DNA of 5,201 nucleotides, from contig JAJFHW010000249.1 of NCBI GenBank assembly GCA_021775385.1, positions 1 through 5,201 of the forward strand, written 5' to 3'. Source of the stretch: Hyphomicrobiales bacterium. GTDB taxonomy: Bacteria; Pseudomonadota; Alphaproteobacteria; Rhizobiales; HXMU1428-3. The notes below the pieces were generated by a model. It saw nothing but the letters and a program-made list of their open reading frames with translations, was not told where the DNA came from and made no database searches. This document shows, in pieces, positions 1-5,201 of this stretch. Each line of letters opens with the position of its first letter. Positions within the stretch are counted from its first letter, which is position 1. Both the position numbers and the translations under genes were made by a program.

Positions 1-185
1 ACTAAGCCTGAGATTGTTAAAGAAACCTTTCGGTTCCCCTTACGAGCGGTTGTCGCTTCAAGTACAGCAACCCGCTCTTCTAGATCAGCACAGCAATCAC
101 CACCAAGATCAGCAGCGTAAGCTCCGCTAGCTAGTGAGCTGCTTAGCAATAAAGCAGCTGACGGTATTAATAGTTTTTTGAACAT
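1..185 (-). CDS. Alphaproteobacterial outer-membrane porin, N-terminal fragment (runs off the left edge)
   Basis: Only the first 61 codons are in the window; the 3' end lies beyond position 1. The ATG at 185-183 follows a GGGGGA ribosome binding site. Residues 1-24 form a Sec signal peptide: Lys3-Lys4, a hydrophobic core from about 5 to 19, and an AYA cleavage motif at 22-24. The mature protein begins ADLGGDCCADLEERVAVLEA, then ARKGNRKVSLTISG. This is the usual opening of alphaproteobacterial porins (Porin_2-like trimeric beta-barrels): a short heptad segment (residues 34-44) followed by the first beta-strand. The gene starts 38 nt after the stop of the GMC dehydrogenase on the same strand, with no visible terminator between, so it may be co-transcribed and serve substrate entry; that is inference. 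Family assignment rests on the N-terminus alone, and the adjacent Cys31-Cys32 fit the family. Confidence 0.85.
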   Translation of the reverse strand, partial: MFKKLLIPSAALLLSSSLASGAYAADLGGDCCADLEERVAVLEATTARKGNRKVSLTISGL

Positions 186-190
186 TTTTG

Positions 191-196
191 TCCCCC
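191..196 (-). promoter_or_regulatory. Ribosome binding site of the porin gene
   Basis: GGGGGA on the minus strand, 5 nt before the porin ATG. It supports this start and shows that the porin has its own translation signal in the 38-nt gap after the dehydrogenase stop. The gap shows no hairpin followed by a T-run. Confidence 0.6.
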
Positions 197-223
197 AAAG
201 TTGTTTAAGTAAAATAACAGTAA

Positions 224-1804
224 TTACAGTTCACCTGACTTCAACGCCTTGCCGAGATACTCAGCTTGACGAATTGCAAGTGCAACGATTGTTAAGGTAG
301 GATTTTCAGAGCCACTAGAAGTGAACTGACTACCGTCTGAAACAAATAGGTTCTTCACATCATGTGCTTGCCCCCATTTGTTAACTACACCATCACGAGG
401 TTTTTCACTCATGCGGTTGGTGCCCATATTATGACTGGCTGGATAAGCAGGAAGATTGTAAATTTCCTTTGACCCAACCGACTCATATATATTCTTCATG
501 GTTTTATATGCATGGTTCGTCATGTTCACATCATTGATGTGAGGTGTTTTTGCAACCACTGACGCAGGCAAACCATATTTGTCTTTTTCTGTTTTATGGA
601 GTGTGATCCGATTTTGAGATTGGGCTAAATCTTCACCACAAATCCAAACACCTGACATGTACTTGTATTTTTCGAGAGCCTCTGCAACACCACGCCCCCA
701 TCCAGTAGGACCTGGCACAAGGAATGCAGAAAGGAATGGTAATCCAAGAGAGAGTTTTTCAAGCATATAACCACTTACAAAACCCCGACTAGGATCGTTA
801 TGAGATTGATCAGAAACTAATCCAGCAACAGAAGTGCCACGATGCATATTCACCGGTTCAGGCATAACACCATAAACACCAGCAGTAGTATGACACATAT
901 AATTGCGCCCAACTTCGCCAGAGGAATTCGCCAATCCATCTTTAAACATGCTAGATTCGGAGTTAAGCAAAAGACGTGGAGATTCAATAGAGTTACCCGC
1001 CACACAAACAACACGAGCTTTTTGTTTATGTATTTTACCATCAGCATCAACATAAACAACACCATTAACTTTACCTGTTTTGTCATGCTCTATTTTCAAA
1101 ACCATGCTATTAGGCCGAACCTCACACTTACCGGTTTTCTCAGCAAGTGGTATTTCTCTATACATGGTTGACCATTTCGCACCAATTTTACAACCTTGCA
1201 TACAAAAACCGATTTGCTGACAAGCAGGACGACCATCACGATCAACTGAGTTAATCGCCATGGGCCCGGAGGAAATTTCGTTCATTCCCATTCGGCGTGC
1301 ACCTTCGGCAAGTACCCGAAAATCATTATTCCATGGAAGGTGTGGCATTCCTGTTGTTTTGCCAGTTACACCCATCCTCATCTCAGCCTGAGCATAATAA
1401 GGTTCAAGCTCTTTTAGGCTAATTGGCCAATCAAGGATATTGGCACCTTTTATTTCACCGTGAGTTGTCTTGGTTTTAAATTCAAATTCTTGAAGTCTTA
1501 AAGCAACACCTGCCCAGTGAACTGTAGAACCACCAACACCTTTCACAATCCATGCTGGAAGAGTTGGGTGGTTTTTTGCTCCATGCCAACCACCGGAAGA
1601 GTAGCGTTTATCAAGCCAAGAGATTTTAGAGAACATACTCCATTCATCGTTCTCAATATCATCCAAAGTAAACCTTTTACCGGCCTCTAAAACAACGGAA
1701 CGAATGCCTTGCTGGGCGAGCTCATTTGCAAGTGTGCCACCACCCGCTCCAGAACCAACAATCACGACTAAGCTGTCATCATTTAAATCAAATTTAGTCG
1801 CCAT
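224..1804 (-). CDS. GMC-family FAD-dependent dehydrogenase, catalytic (large) subunit of a membrane-bound/periplasmic type enzyme
   Basis: 526 aa, a normal length for the family. The Rossmann FAD motif VVIVGSGAGGG lies at 13-23, with Glu40 at the end of the second strand (VVLEAG) placed to bind ribose. GVGGSTVHWAG (89-99) is the flavin-proximal GMC segment. Cys195, Cys201 and Cys205 form CX5CX3C, which in direct-electron-transfer glucose dehydrogenases ligates a 3Fe-4S cluster. The C-terminal GMC domain has His458 (SHNMGTNRMS) and Asn501 (SENPTLT), the expected catalytic pair. There is no signal peptide, so export probably depends on the Tat-bearing small subunit encoded just upstream. Its ATG overlaps that gene's stop (TAATG), and AGGGAGA lies 9 nt before it. 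It should oxidise a hydroxyl group of a sugar, sugar acid, polyol or alcohol; the substrate cannot be told from sequence. It resembles gluconate, glucose, fructose or sorbitol dehydrogenase large subunits. Confidence 0.93.
   Translation of the reverse strand: MATKFDLNDDSLVVIVGSGAGGGTLANELAQQGIRSVVLEAGKRFTLDDIENDEWSMFSKISWLDKRYSSGGWHGAKNHPTLPAWIVKGVGGSTVHWAGVALRLQEFEFKTKTTHGEIKGANILDWPISLKELEPYYAQAEMRMGVTGKTTGMPHLPWNNDFRVLAEGARRMGMNEISSGPMAINSVDRDGRPACQQIGFCMQGCKIGAKWSTMYREIPLAEKTGKCEVRPNSMVLKIEHDKTGKVNGVVYVDADGKIHKQKARVVCVAGNSIESPRLLLNSESSMFKDGLANSSGEVGRNYMCHTTAGVYGVMPEPVNMHRGTSVAGLVSDQSHNDPSRGFVSGYMLEKLSLGLPFLSAFLVPGPTGWGRGVAEALEKYKYMSGVWICGEDLAQSQNRITLHKTEKDKYGLPASVVAKTPHINDVNMTNHAYKTMKNIYESVGSKEIYNLPAYPASHNMGTNRMSEKPRDGVVNKWGQAHDVKNLFVSDGSQFTSSGSENPTLTIVALAIRQAEYLGKALKSGEL
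824..839 (-). promoter_or_regulatory. Intragenic sigma-54 promoter match inside the GMC gene (speculative)
   Basis: Minus strand reads TGGCACT-TCTG-TTGCT, with exact GG-N10-GC spacing. Transcription would start near 812 and run through the last 590 bp of the dehydrogenase gene into the porin. The same bases encode the ordinary peptide GTSVA, so coding constraint alone could explain the match. Two weaker GG-N10-GC matches occur in coding sequence on the plus strand (713-728 and 3279-3294), so motif matching alone gives false hits in this window. Confidence 0.2.
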
Positions 1805-2412
1805 TATTTTTTATCTCCCTTAACGCGAGGATCTTGAGGAAGCCATGTCATGTCGCTAAAACCGCGATCGATATAGCCGCCCTGCTCCCAGGAAGATCCC
1901 TCGTAACCAAACTTGGGAAATAGTTTGACGTTGTTGTAGAGCCCAAAAAGAAGACCCCCACGAATTTTTTGAAAAAACGCACCTTCTTCTATGCGACGCA
2001 ACATAGCTTCTCTGGCGCCATAGGAAGAAATCTTCACATAAGGCTGACCATGAGTAGCCTTAGAATCTTTATTCAGCGCTGACAGACCAACCAACAAAGT
2101 TGACCTTAAAACTTCATCAGTACTAGTTTCTTTTAAAATCCCATCAACAACTTCAATGTATGGTTCATCATCAAGAAAATCATCATGAGGATAAATATCT
2201 TTAGCAATCTGGATTAAAAAAGTTCTGTCTTCATCTTTAAACACAAAAGGTTTAGGAGCATTTGCCAATGTACTCGTGATCGGACCGGCAACTGTTAATC
2301 CTAAAAATGCAGATGAACTAAAAAGCCCCTTTAAGATCTGACGTCTATTGAGTTTATTAGTAATAAAATTTATTGAAATTCTAGGAATTAAATTTTCCCA
2401 ATTAAAAATCAT
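1804..2412 (-). CDS. Gluconate 2-dehydrogenase subunit 3 family protein, Tat-exported small (hitchhiker/chaperone) subunit
   Basis: 202 aa from the ATG at 2412. An in-frame GTG at 2418 would give 204 aa, but it abuts the GAGGGG ribosome binding site, whereas the ATG sits 5 nt after it. Residues 22-28 are NRRQILK, a twin-arginine motif, followed by a hydrophobic stretch (about 29-44) and a likely cleavage near LANA (49-52). The mature part has the family pattern: FKDEDRTFLIQIAKDIYP near its start, and FGLYNNVKLFPKFGYEG, GGYIDRGF and MTWLP near the C-terminus. In known gluconate and glucose dehydrogenases, this subunit binds the flavoprotein in the cytoplasm and carries it through the Tat pathway. 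Gene order small-then-large with overlapping stop and start codons fits tight stoichiometric coupling. The cytochrome subunit that often follows the large subunit is not seen here. Confidence 0.9.
   Translation of the reverse strand: MIFNWENLIPRISINFITNKLNRRQILKGLFSSSAFLGLTVAGPITSTLANAPKPFVFKDEDRTFLIQIAKDIYPHDDFLDDEPYIEVVDGILKETSTDEVLRSTLLVGLSALNKDSKATHGQPYVKISSYGAREAMLRRIEEGAFFQKIRGGLLFGLYNNVKLFPKFGYEGSSWEQGGYIDRGFSDMTWLPQDPRVKGDKK
1814..1820 (-). promoter_or_regulatory. Ribosome binding site of the GMC dehydrogenase gene
   Basis: AGGGAGA on the minus strand, 9 nt before the dehydrogenase ATG and embedded in the last codons of the small-subunit gene. With the TAATG overlap it indicates translational coupling of the two subunits and supports the chosen start. 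Confidence 0.7.
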
Positions 2413-2418
2413 ATCCAC

Positions 2419-2424
2419 CCCTCA
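2419..2424 (-). promoter_or_regulatory. Ribosome binding site that decides the small-subunit start
   Basis: The minus strand reads GAGGGG-TGGAT-ATG. The Shine-Dalgarno sequence is 5 nt before the ATG at 2412 but directly touches the GTG at 2418, which is too close to be used. This favours the ATG and a protein of 202 residues. Confidence 0.7.
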
Positions 2425-2582
2425 TTATTCTTAAAGATTCATGCTAAATTCAGTTTTCAAACTCATGTTTTGCTTAATTTGTTTTTGTATTTCGCTTGAA
2501 AACCAAAATAACTTTATTTTTTCGTATGACAGAAAACAGCCTTGTACTCACCTACGTCGAATAATTGCATACCAATGAGAGA

Positions 2583-2598
2583 AGCAAAGCACATGCCA
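2583..2598 (-). promoter_or_regulatory. Sigma-54 (-24/-12) promoter of the dehydrogenase operon
   Basis: Minus strand reads TGGCATG-TGCT-TTGCT against the consensus TGGCACG-N4-TTGCW: one mismatch in the -24 element, a perfect -12 element, and exact GG-N10-GC spacing. Transcription should start at about 2572, on a G at 2573 or 2572, leaving a leader of about 160 nt. The position is intergenic, the orientation is toward the dehydrogenase operon, and a sigma-54 activator gene is divergent at 3040. These context points raise confidence well above that of a motif match alone. Confidence 0.8.
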
Positions 2599-2690
2599 AA
2601 AGCTGTTTTGTGAGTTGATCCATGAGGGAGGGAGAAAAAATAAACGAATTTTTAACAAAGATTTCAATGAACTAATCAAAATAAATAGTG

Positions 2691-2705
2691 ACAATTGAAA
2701 ATTGT
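2691..2705. repeat. Inverted repeat, candidate upstream activator site for the dehydrogenase promoter
   Basis: ACAATT-GAA-AATTGT, perfect 6-bp arms with a 3-nt spacer, centred about 126 bp upstream of the predicted sigma-54 start site, which is a normal distance for an enhancer-binding protein. It is made mostly of A and T in an AT-rich region, so chance is a fair alternative, and it does not resemble the GC-rich palindrome at 5084-5103. Confidence 0.3.
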
Positions 2706-2950
2706 TTTTTTTCAAAAAAAGAAAATTCAATCCATAAAAAACAAAAAAAGTGAAGCACAGATGAACCAGTAGTAGCGACACTAGTTTCAGCCGCAATAAT
2801 ATAAAAAACGAATGACTTCACTTCTTAAAAAAATATCTAAAATAATTCATTCGGTATCAAAGTTTCATCATCAACCAAACTGATGCTATAAACCATAAAA
2901 CAAGAAAGTTAGTACTTTTGACCAAGTTGGATTGATATAGAGTGTCAAAC

Positions 2951-2972
2951 TATGTAATTTATATGTAATTTA
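2951..2972. repeat. Perfect 11-bp tandem direct repeat upstream of the regulator
   Basis: TATGTAATTTA occurs twice back to back (2951-2961 and 2962-2972), ending 67 bp before the regulator ATG. One-turn spacing would place two protein copies on the same face of the helix, so it could be an operator or part of the regulator's promoter. A simple duplication in AT-rich DNA is equally possible. The flanking TTTGAC at 2917-2922 and GTCAAA at 2944-2949 form a 6-bp inverted repeat just upstream. Confidence 0.5.
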
Positions 2973-3023
2973 AAAATGGATAGGTAAGTGAGTAAGTAGA
3001 TAAACAGATCAATTTTATTTCTT

Positions 3024-3030
3024 AGAAAGG
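3024..3030 (+). promoter_or_regulatory. Ribosome binding site of the regulator gene
   Basis: AGAAAGG lies 9 nt before the ATG at 3040. It supports that start, and the resulting N-terminus aligns well with the short helical lead-in (SWRRC at residues 18-22) common before the GAF domain in AcoR-type proteins. Confidence 0.55.
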
Positions 3031-3039
3031 TTACGCCAC

Positions 3040-5004
3040 ATGGGAGACGAGCTTGCATACCAAGATCATAGAGATTTAATTGTCAAAACTTCTTGGCGTC
3101 GCTGCAAAAACCAATTCCAGTTAGATAGAGAATCCAGCAAACCTATTGACACCTTGTCAGAAAATGAAGTGAAGCAAAGACAAAACACTCTCCATCATTT
3201 TCTTGAACATAGTGGAGATGTTATCAACTCAGTAAGGCACCTCGCAAAACAAAGTGATTATTGCGTACTTTTATCCGATGGCACCGGTGTAGCTGTAAAT
3301 GAGTTCGCAGATACCTTAGAGAGTTCTGAATGCAGAGACCGCGGTCTAATAAGAGGGTCAATTTGGAAAGAAAATAGTATTGGCACAAACGGCATCGGCA
3401 CATGTCTAGCAAGCAGGCAATGCACAACCATCAGTGGCTCAGAACACTATACAGATAATCTTAAAAACTTCACGTGCACAGCAGCTCCAATTTTTGATAC
3501 AGATGAAAAAATTATTGGTGCAATAAACATTTCTCGCTTGGTTTCTGAAGATTATGTAGAAAGTTTTTTCACACACAGTTTCATACAAGAAGCAGCAAAA
3601 CAAATTAGCGCAAATATATTTTTATCTTCATTTAAAGATATGAATATCATTTCTTGTTCTCCTTTTTCCAATGTATCCCTTTATGAATCCAAAGCTCTGT
3701 TGGCCTTTGATGATAACGGCATTATTCAAGGAGCAACAAAAGACTGTTTAGAAATCCTCGGTGAATTAGAATTGTTTAACCTAGTTGGACAATCACTGGA
3801 AACTGTCATCCCAGAACCCGTAGAAAGAATTTTTTCAAAACAAAAGATTTTTTTAGAAATTAAAGAAGGTCCAATGGCCACTAATTTCGTAAAAGGTCTG
3901 CACATCAGTTCAAATTTAGCTTCCGATGATTCCCCGCCTATTCTACGAAAGAAAAACCCTGGCAAAAAAATGGTGATCAAAAGTAATTCGATCGATGAGA
4001 ATGAAAAATTTGAAGAGTTTACAGGGACCGAAAAAACGGTTCAGCGCTGCGTTGAAATCGGCAAGCGGCTGATCAATAAAAACATCCCCTTACTTTTATT
4101 GGGAGAAACAGGAGTTGGTAAAGACACTCTAGCAAAACTTCTACATGAAACCAGTGACAGAAAAGATCAACCTTTCGTTGCCCTTAACTGTGCGGCAATA
4201 CCTCCGTCTCTGATGGACAGCGAGCTTTTTGGATACATGCCTGGCACATTCACTGATGGCCTAAAGGACGGAAAAAAAGGTAAAATCCTTGCTAGTAATA
4301 AAGGCACTTTATTTCTCGATGAAATTGGAGATATGCCAATAAATCTACAGGCACACCTTTTAAGAGTTTTAGAAGAAAGAGAAGTGACCCCTTTAGGCGC
4401 AGTTGAGCCAATTCCAGTAGATATAAAAGTAATTTGTGCCACCCATAAAAATATAACAGATCTCATAGAACAAGGCTTGTTCAGACAAGATCTATTGTAT
4501 CGTATTAAGGGTGCAGAAATAACATTACCGCCGTTACGAGAAAGAACAAACTTACAAGAAATTATTCATAATATTTTATCATTGGAACGAATTGAAGAAG
4601 ATAAAAACATTACGATTTCCAAAGAGGTTATGAATATATTTGAATCTTACTCATGGCCCGGAAACATCAGAGAACTTAAAAGTGTTATCCGGTACGCTTT
4701 ATGTTTTTGCGACAGTAAAACAATCATGGAAAACGACCTTCCAGAACAATTGCTCCAAACATTCAATTCTGGCTCAATTGAGAATAATAGTAGTTTTACA
4801 AATGAAATAGAAACTCAAAAAAACAATCAGTTTTCATTCGAAGCTACAAGATCATCAAGTGAAGCAAAAATACTCCACAACATTCTGATCAGAAACAATT
4901 GGAACATAACAACAACCGCAGAAAAATTGGAAATTAGCCGATCAACTCTGCATCGTAAAATTAAAAAATATGGAATTATTGCTCCTAATAAACTGGGAGA
5001 ATAA
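3040..5004 (+). CDS. AcoR-type sigma-54-dependent transcriptional activator (GAF, PAS-like, AAA+, Fis HTH)
   Basis: 654 aa, close to the usual AcoR-family length. Domains in order: an N-terminal helix with SWRRC (18-22); a GAF sensor about 60-195, with the family hallmark ENSIGTNGIGTCL at 111-123; a PAS-like segment about 215-260; an AAA+ domain about 325-555; and a Fis-type helix-turn-helix at 610-645 (TTAEKLEISRSTLHRKIKKYG). The AAA+ core has Walker A GETGVGKD (355-362), Walker B TLFLDE (423-428), sensor I ATHKN (467-471), arginine-finger region FRQDLLYR (481-488) and sensor II WPGNIREL (539-546). The sigma-54-contacting loop is GTFTDG (402-407) instead of GAFTGA: the key Thr405 is kept, but Asp406 replaces a Gly. 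It should remodel sigma-54 holoenzyme from distal sites in response to a GAF-bound ligand. Sigma-54 promoter matches flank it on both sides, so it probably activates both. Relatives respond to acetoin, alcohols or related compounds; the ligand here is unknown. Confidence 0.93.
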   Translation: MGDELAYQDHRDLIVKTSWRRCKNQFQLDRESSKPIDTLSENEVKQRQNTLHHFLEHSGDVINSVRHLAKQSDYCVLLSDGTGVAVNEFADTLESSECRDRGLIRGSIWKENSIGTNGIGTCLASRQCTTISGSEHYTDNLKNFTCTAAPIFDTDEKIIGAINISRLVSEDYVESFFTHSFIQEAAKQISANIFLSSFKDMNIISCSPFSNVSLYESKALLAFDDNGIIQGATKDCLEILGELELFNLVGQSLETVIPEPVERIFSKQKIFLEIKEGPMATNFVKGLHISSNLASDDSPPILRKKNPGKKMVIKSNSIDENEKFEEFTGTEKTVQRCVEIGKRLINKNIPLLLLGETGVGKDTLAKLLHETSDRKDQPFVALNCAAIPPSLMDSELFGYMPGTFTDGLKDGKKGKILASNKGTLFLDEIGDMPINLQAHLLRVLEEREVTPLGAVEPIPVDIKVICATHKNITDLIEQGLFRQDLLYRIKGAEITLPPLRERTNLQEIIHNILSLERIEEDKNITISKEVMNIFESYSWPGNIRELKSVIRYALCFCDSKTIMENDLPEQLLQTFNSGSIENNSSFTNEIETQKNNQFSFEATRSSSEAKILHNILIRNNWNITTTAEKLEISRSTLHRKIKKYGIIAPNKLGE

Positions 5005-5083
5005 TCCCACTACTGAGGTAAGTCGCTAGAACAATAAACTTACATCGGCAATAAAACACTATGATGAATTCACTAAAAACAAC

Positions 5084-5103
5084 ATGTCGCAAAGCTGCGA
5101 CAT
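5084..5103. promoter_or_regulatory. Perfect palindrome, probable activator binding site (UAS) for the right-hand sigma-54 promoter
   Basis: ATGTCGCA-AAGC-TGCGACAT: 8-bp arms without mismatch around a 4-nt spacer, GC-rich against AT-rich surroundings. Its centre is about 110 bp upstream of the start predicted for the sigma-54 promoter at 5177-5192, the usual place for an enhancer-binding protein dimer. As a hairpin it lacks a T-run on the plus strand, so it is a poor terminator for the regulator gene. On the minus strand it is followed by GTTGTTTTT, so a terminator for leftward transcription is the main alternative. A half-site-like GCGACA also occurs at 2775-2780, about 205 bp upstream of the dehydrogenase start. 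Confidence 0.6.
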
Positions 5104-5176
5104 AAGAAGCGTTTCAGTGTCTAGCTAATCCCTCTCGAAAAACATCAAAGCCAATAAAAACAAGCACTTATTAATA

Positions 5177-5192
5177 TGGCACGCTCCATGCT
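5177..5192 (+). promoter_or_regulatory. Sigma-54 (-24/-12) promoter facing off the right edge
   Basis: TGGCACG-CTCC-ATGCT: a perfect -24 element, one mismatch in the -12 element (ATGC for TTGC), and exact GG-N10-GC spacing (GG 5178-5179, GC 5190-5191). Transcription would start near 5203, just past the window, so the controlled gene is not seen. Intergenic position, a neighbouring sigma-54 activator and a well-placed upstream palindrome support it. Confidence 0.72.
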
Positions 5193-5201
5193 GTAACAAC
5201 T

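Larger units (their letters stand above)
2413..3039. other. AT-rich divergent intergenic region (627 bp) between the dehydrogenase operon and its probable regulator
   Basis: No convincing gene is present. It holds the sigma-54 promoter at 2598-2583, a leader of about 160 nt before the small-subunit ATG, and candidate binding sites at 2691-2705 and 2951-2972. The leader has small AT dyads (AGTTT-TC-AAACT at 2452-2463; AAAATA-ACTT-TATTTT at 2505-2520), too weak to call as terminators or a riboswitch. Longer-range dyads also occur: AAGTGAAG 2748-2755 with CTTCACTT 2816-2823, and CGAATGA 2809-2815 with TCATTCG 2847-2853. AATCAA at 2674-2679 lies between the promoter and upstream dyads where IHF would bend DNA, but it only half matches the IHF consensus. 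No clear sigma-70 promoter for the regulator could be picked out. Confidence 0.8.

Noticed and set aside
713..728. Plus-strand sigma-54 match TGGCACA-N4-ATGCA inside the GMC gene
   Set aside because: It would drive antisense transcription with no gene to serve, and its -12 element is imperfect.
842..1171. 109-codon plus-strand open frame opposite the GMC gene
   Set aside because: It is an antisense shadow of a well-conserved coding region and its product resembles nothing recognisable.
1726..1745. Minus-strand TGGCAC followed by TTGC near the start of the GMC gene
   Set aside because: The spacing between GG and GC is 7 nt, not the required 10.
2548..2796. 82-codon minus-strand open frame in the intergenic region
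   Set aside because: It starts with TTG without a visible ribosome binding site, its Leu/Phe-rich sequence is what AT-rich DNA gives by default, and it covers the sigma-54 promoter.
2918..2956. Sigma-70 promoter for the regulator (TTGACC or TTGGAT with downstream AT-rich hexamers)
   Set aside because: No -35/-10 pair with 16-18 nt spacing and good matches in both elements; in AT-rich DNA such partial hits are not informative.
3279..3294. Plus-strand sigma-54 match TGGCACC-N4-TAGCT inside the regulator gene
   Set aside because: The -12 element lacks the TTGC core, and the bases encode GAF-domain residues.
4167..4466. 99-codon minus-strand open frame opposite the AAA+ domain
   Set aside because: It is an antisense shadow of the conserved AAA+ core of the regulator.
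5018..5043. GTAAGT/ACTTAC stem as terminator of the regulator gene
   Set aside because: Only 6 bp, low GC, a 14-nt loop and no following T-run, so it is too weak to call.

Overview
The window looks like an alphaproteobacterial chromosome segment of low to moderate GC. The best taxonomic clue is the truncated porin at the left edge: its mature N-terminus (two adjacent Cys, a short heptad stretch, then ARKGNRKVSLTISG) is typical of alphaproteobacterial outer-membrane porins. The low GC would be unusual for many members of that class, and genus cannot be assigned from this sequence.

Layout. Positions 1-2412 form a leftward (minus-strand) cluster. Read in its own direction it is: a Tat-targeted small subunit of the gluconate 2-dehydrogenase subunit 3 family (2412-1804), a GMC-family FAD dehydrogenase with a CX5CX3C cluster motif (1804-224, start overlapping the previous stop as TAATG), and 38 nt later a porin (185 to beyond position 1). 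Positions 2413-3039 are an AT-rich intergenic region of 627 bp. It holds a well-formed sigma-54 (-24/-12) promoter at 2598-2583 facing the dehydrogenase operon, several short dyads, and a perfect 11-bp tandem repeat close to the divergent gene. Positions 3040-5004 encode, on the plus strand, an AcoR-type sigma-54 enhancer-binding protein (GAF, PAS-like, AAA+, Fis-type HTH). Positions 5005-5201 are non-coding, with a perfect 8-bp-arm palindrome at 5084-5103 and a second sigma-54 promoter match at 5177-5192 pointing off the right edge.

How it fits together (inference). The regulator sits between two outward-facing sigma-54 promoters, so it probably senses a small molecule through its GAF domain and switches on both the periplasmic dehydrogenase operon to its left and an unseen gene to its right. 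The small subunit would carry the flavoprotein through the Tat pathway, and the flavoprotein would oxidise an alcohol or sugar-like substrate in the periplasm. The porin may let the substrate in. The multiheme cytochrome c subunit usual for this dehydrogenase type is absent from the window, so the electron acceptor is unknown. The substrate cannot be read from the sequence. The enzyme and regulator families are known; the less usual points are the promoter arrangement, the missing cytochrome, the adjacent porin and a variant GAFTGA loop (GTFTDG) in the regulator.
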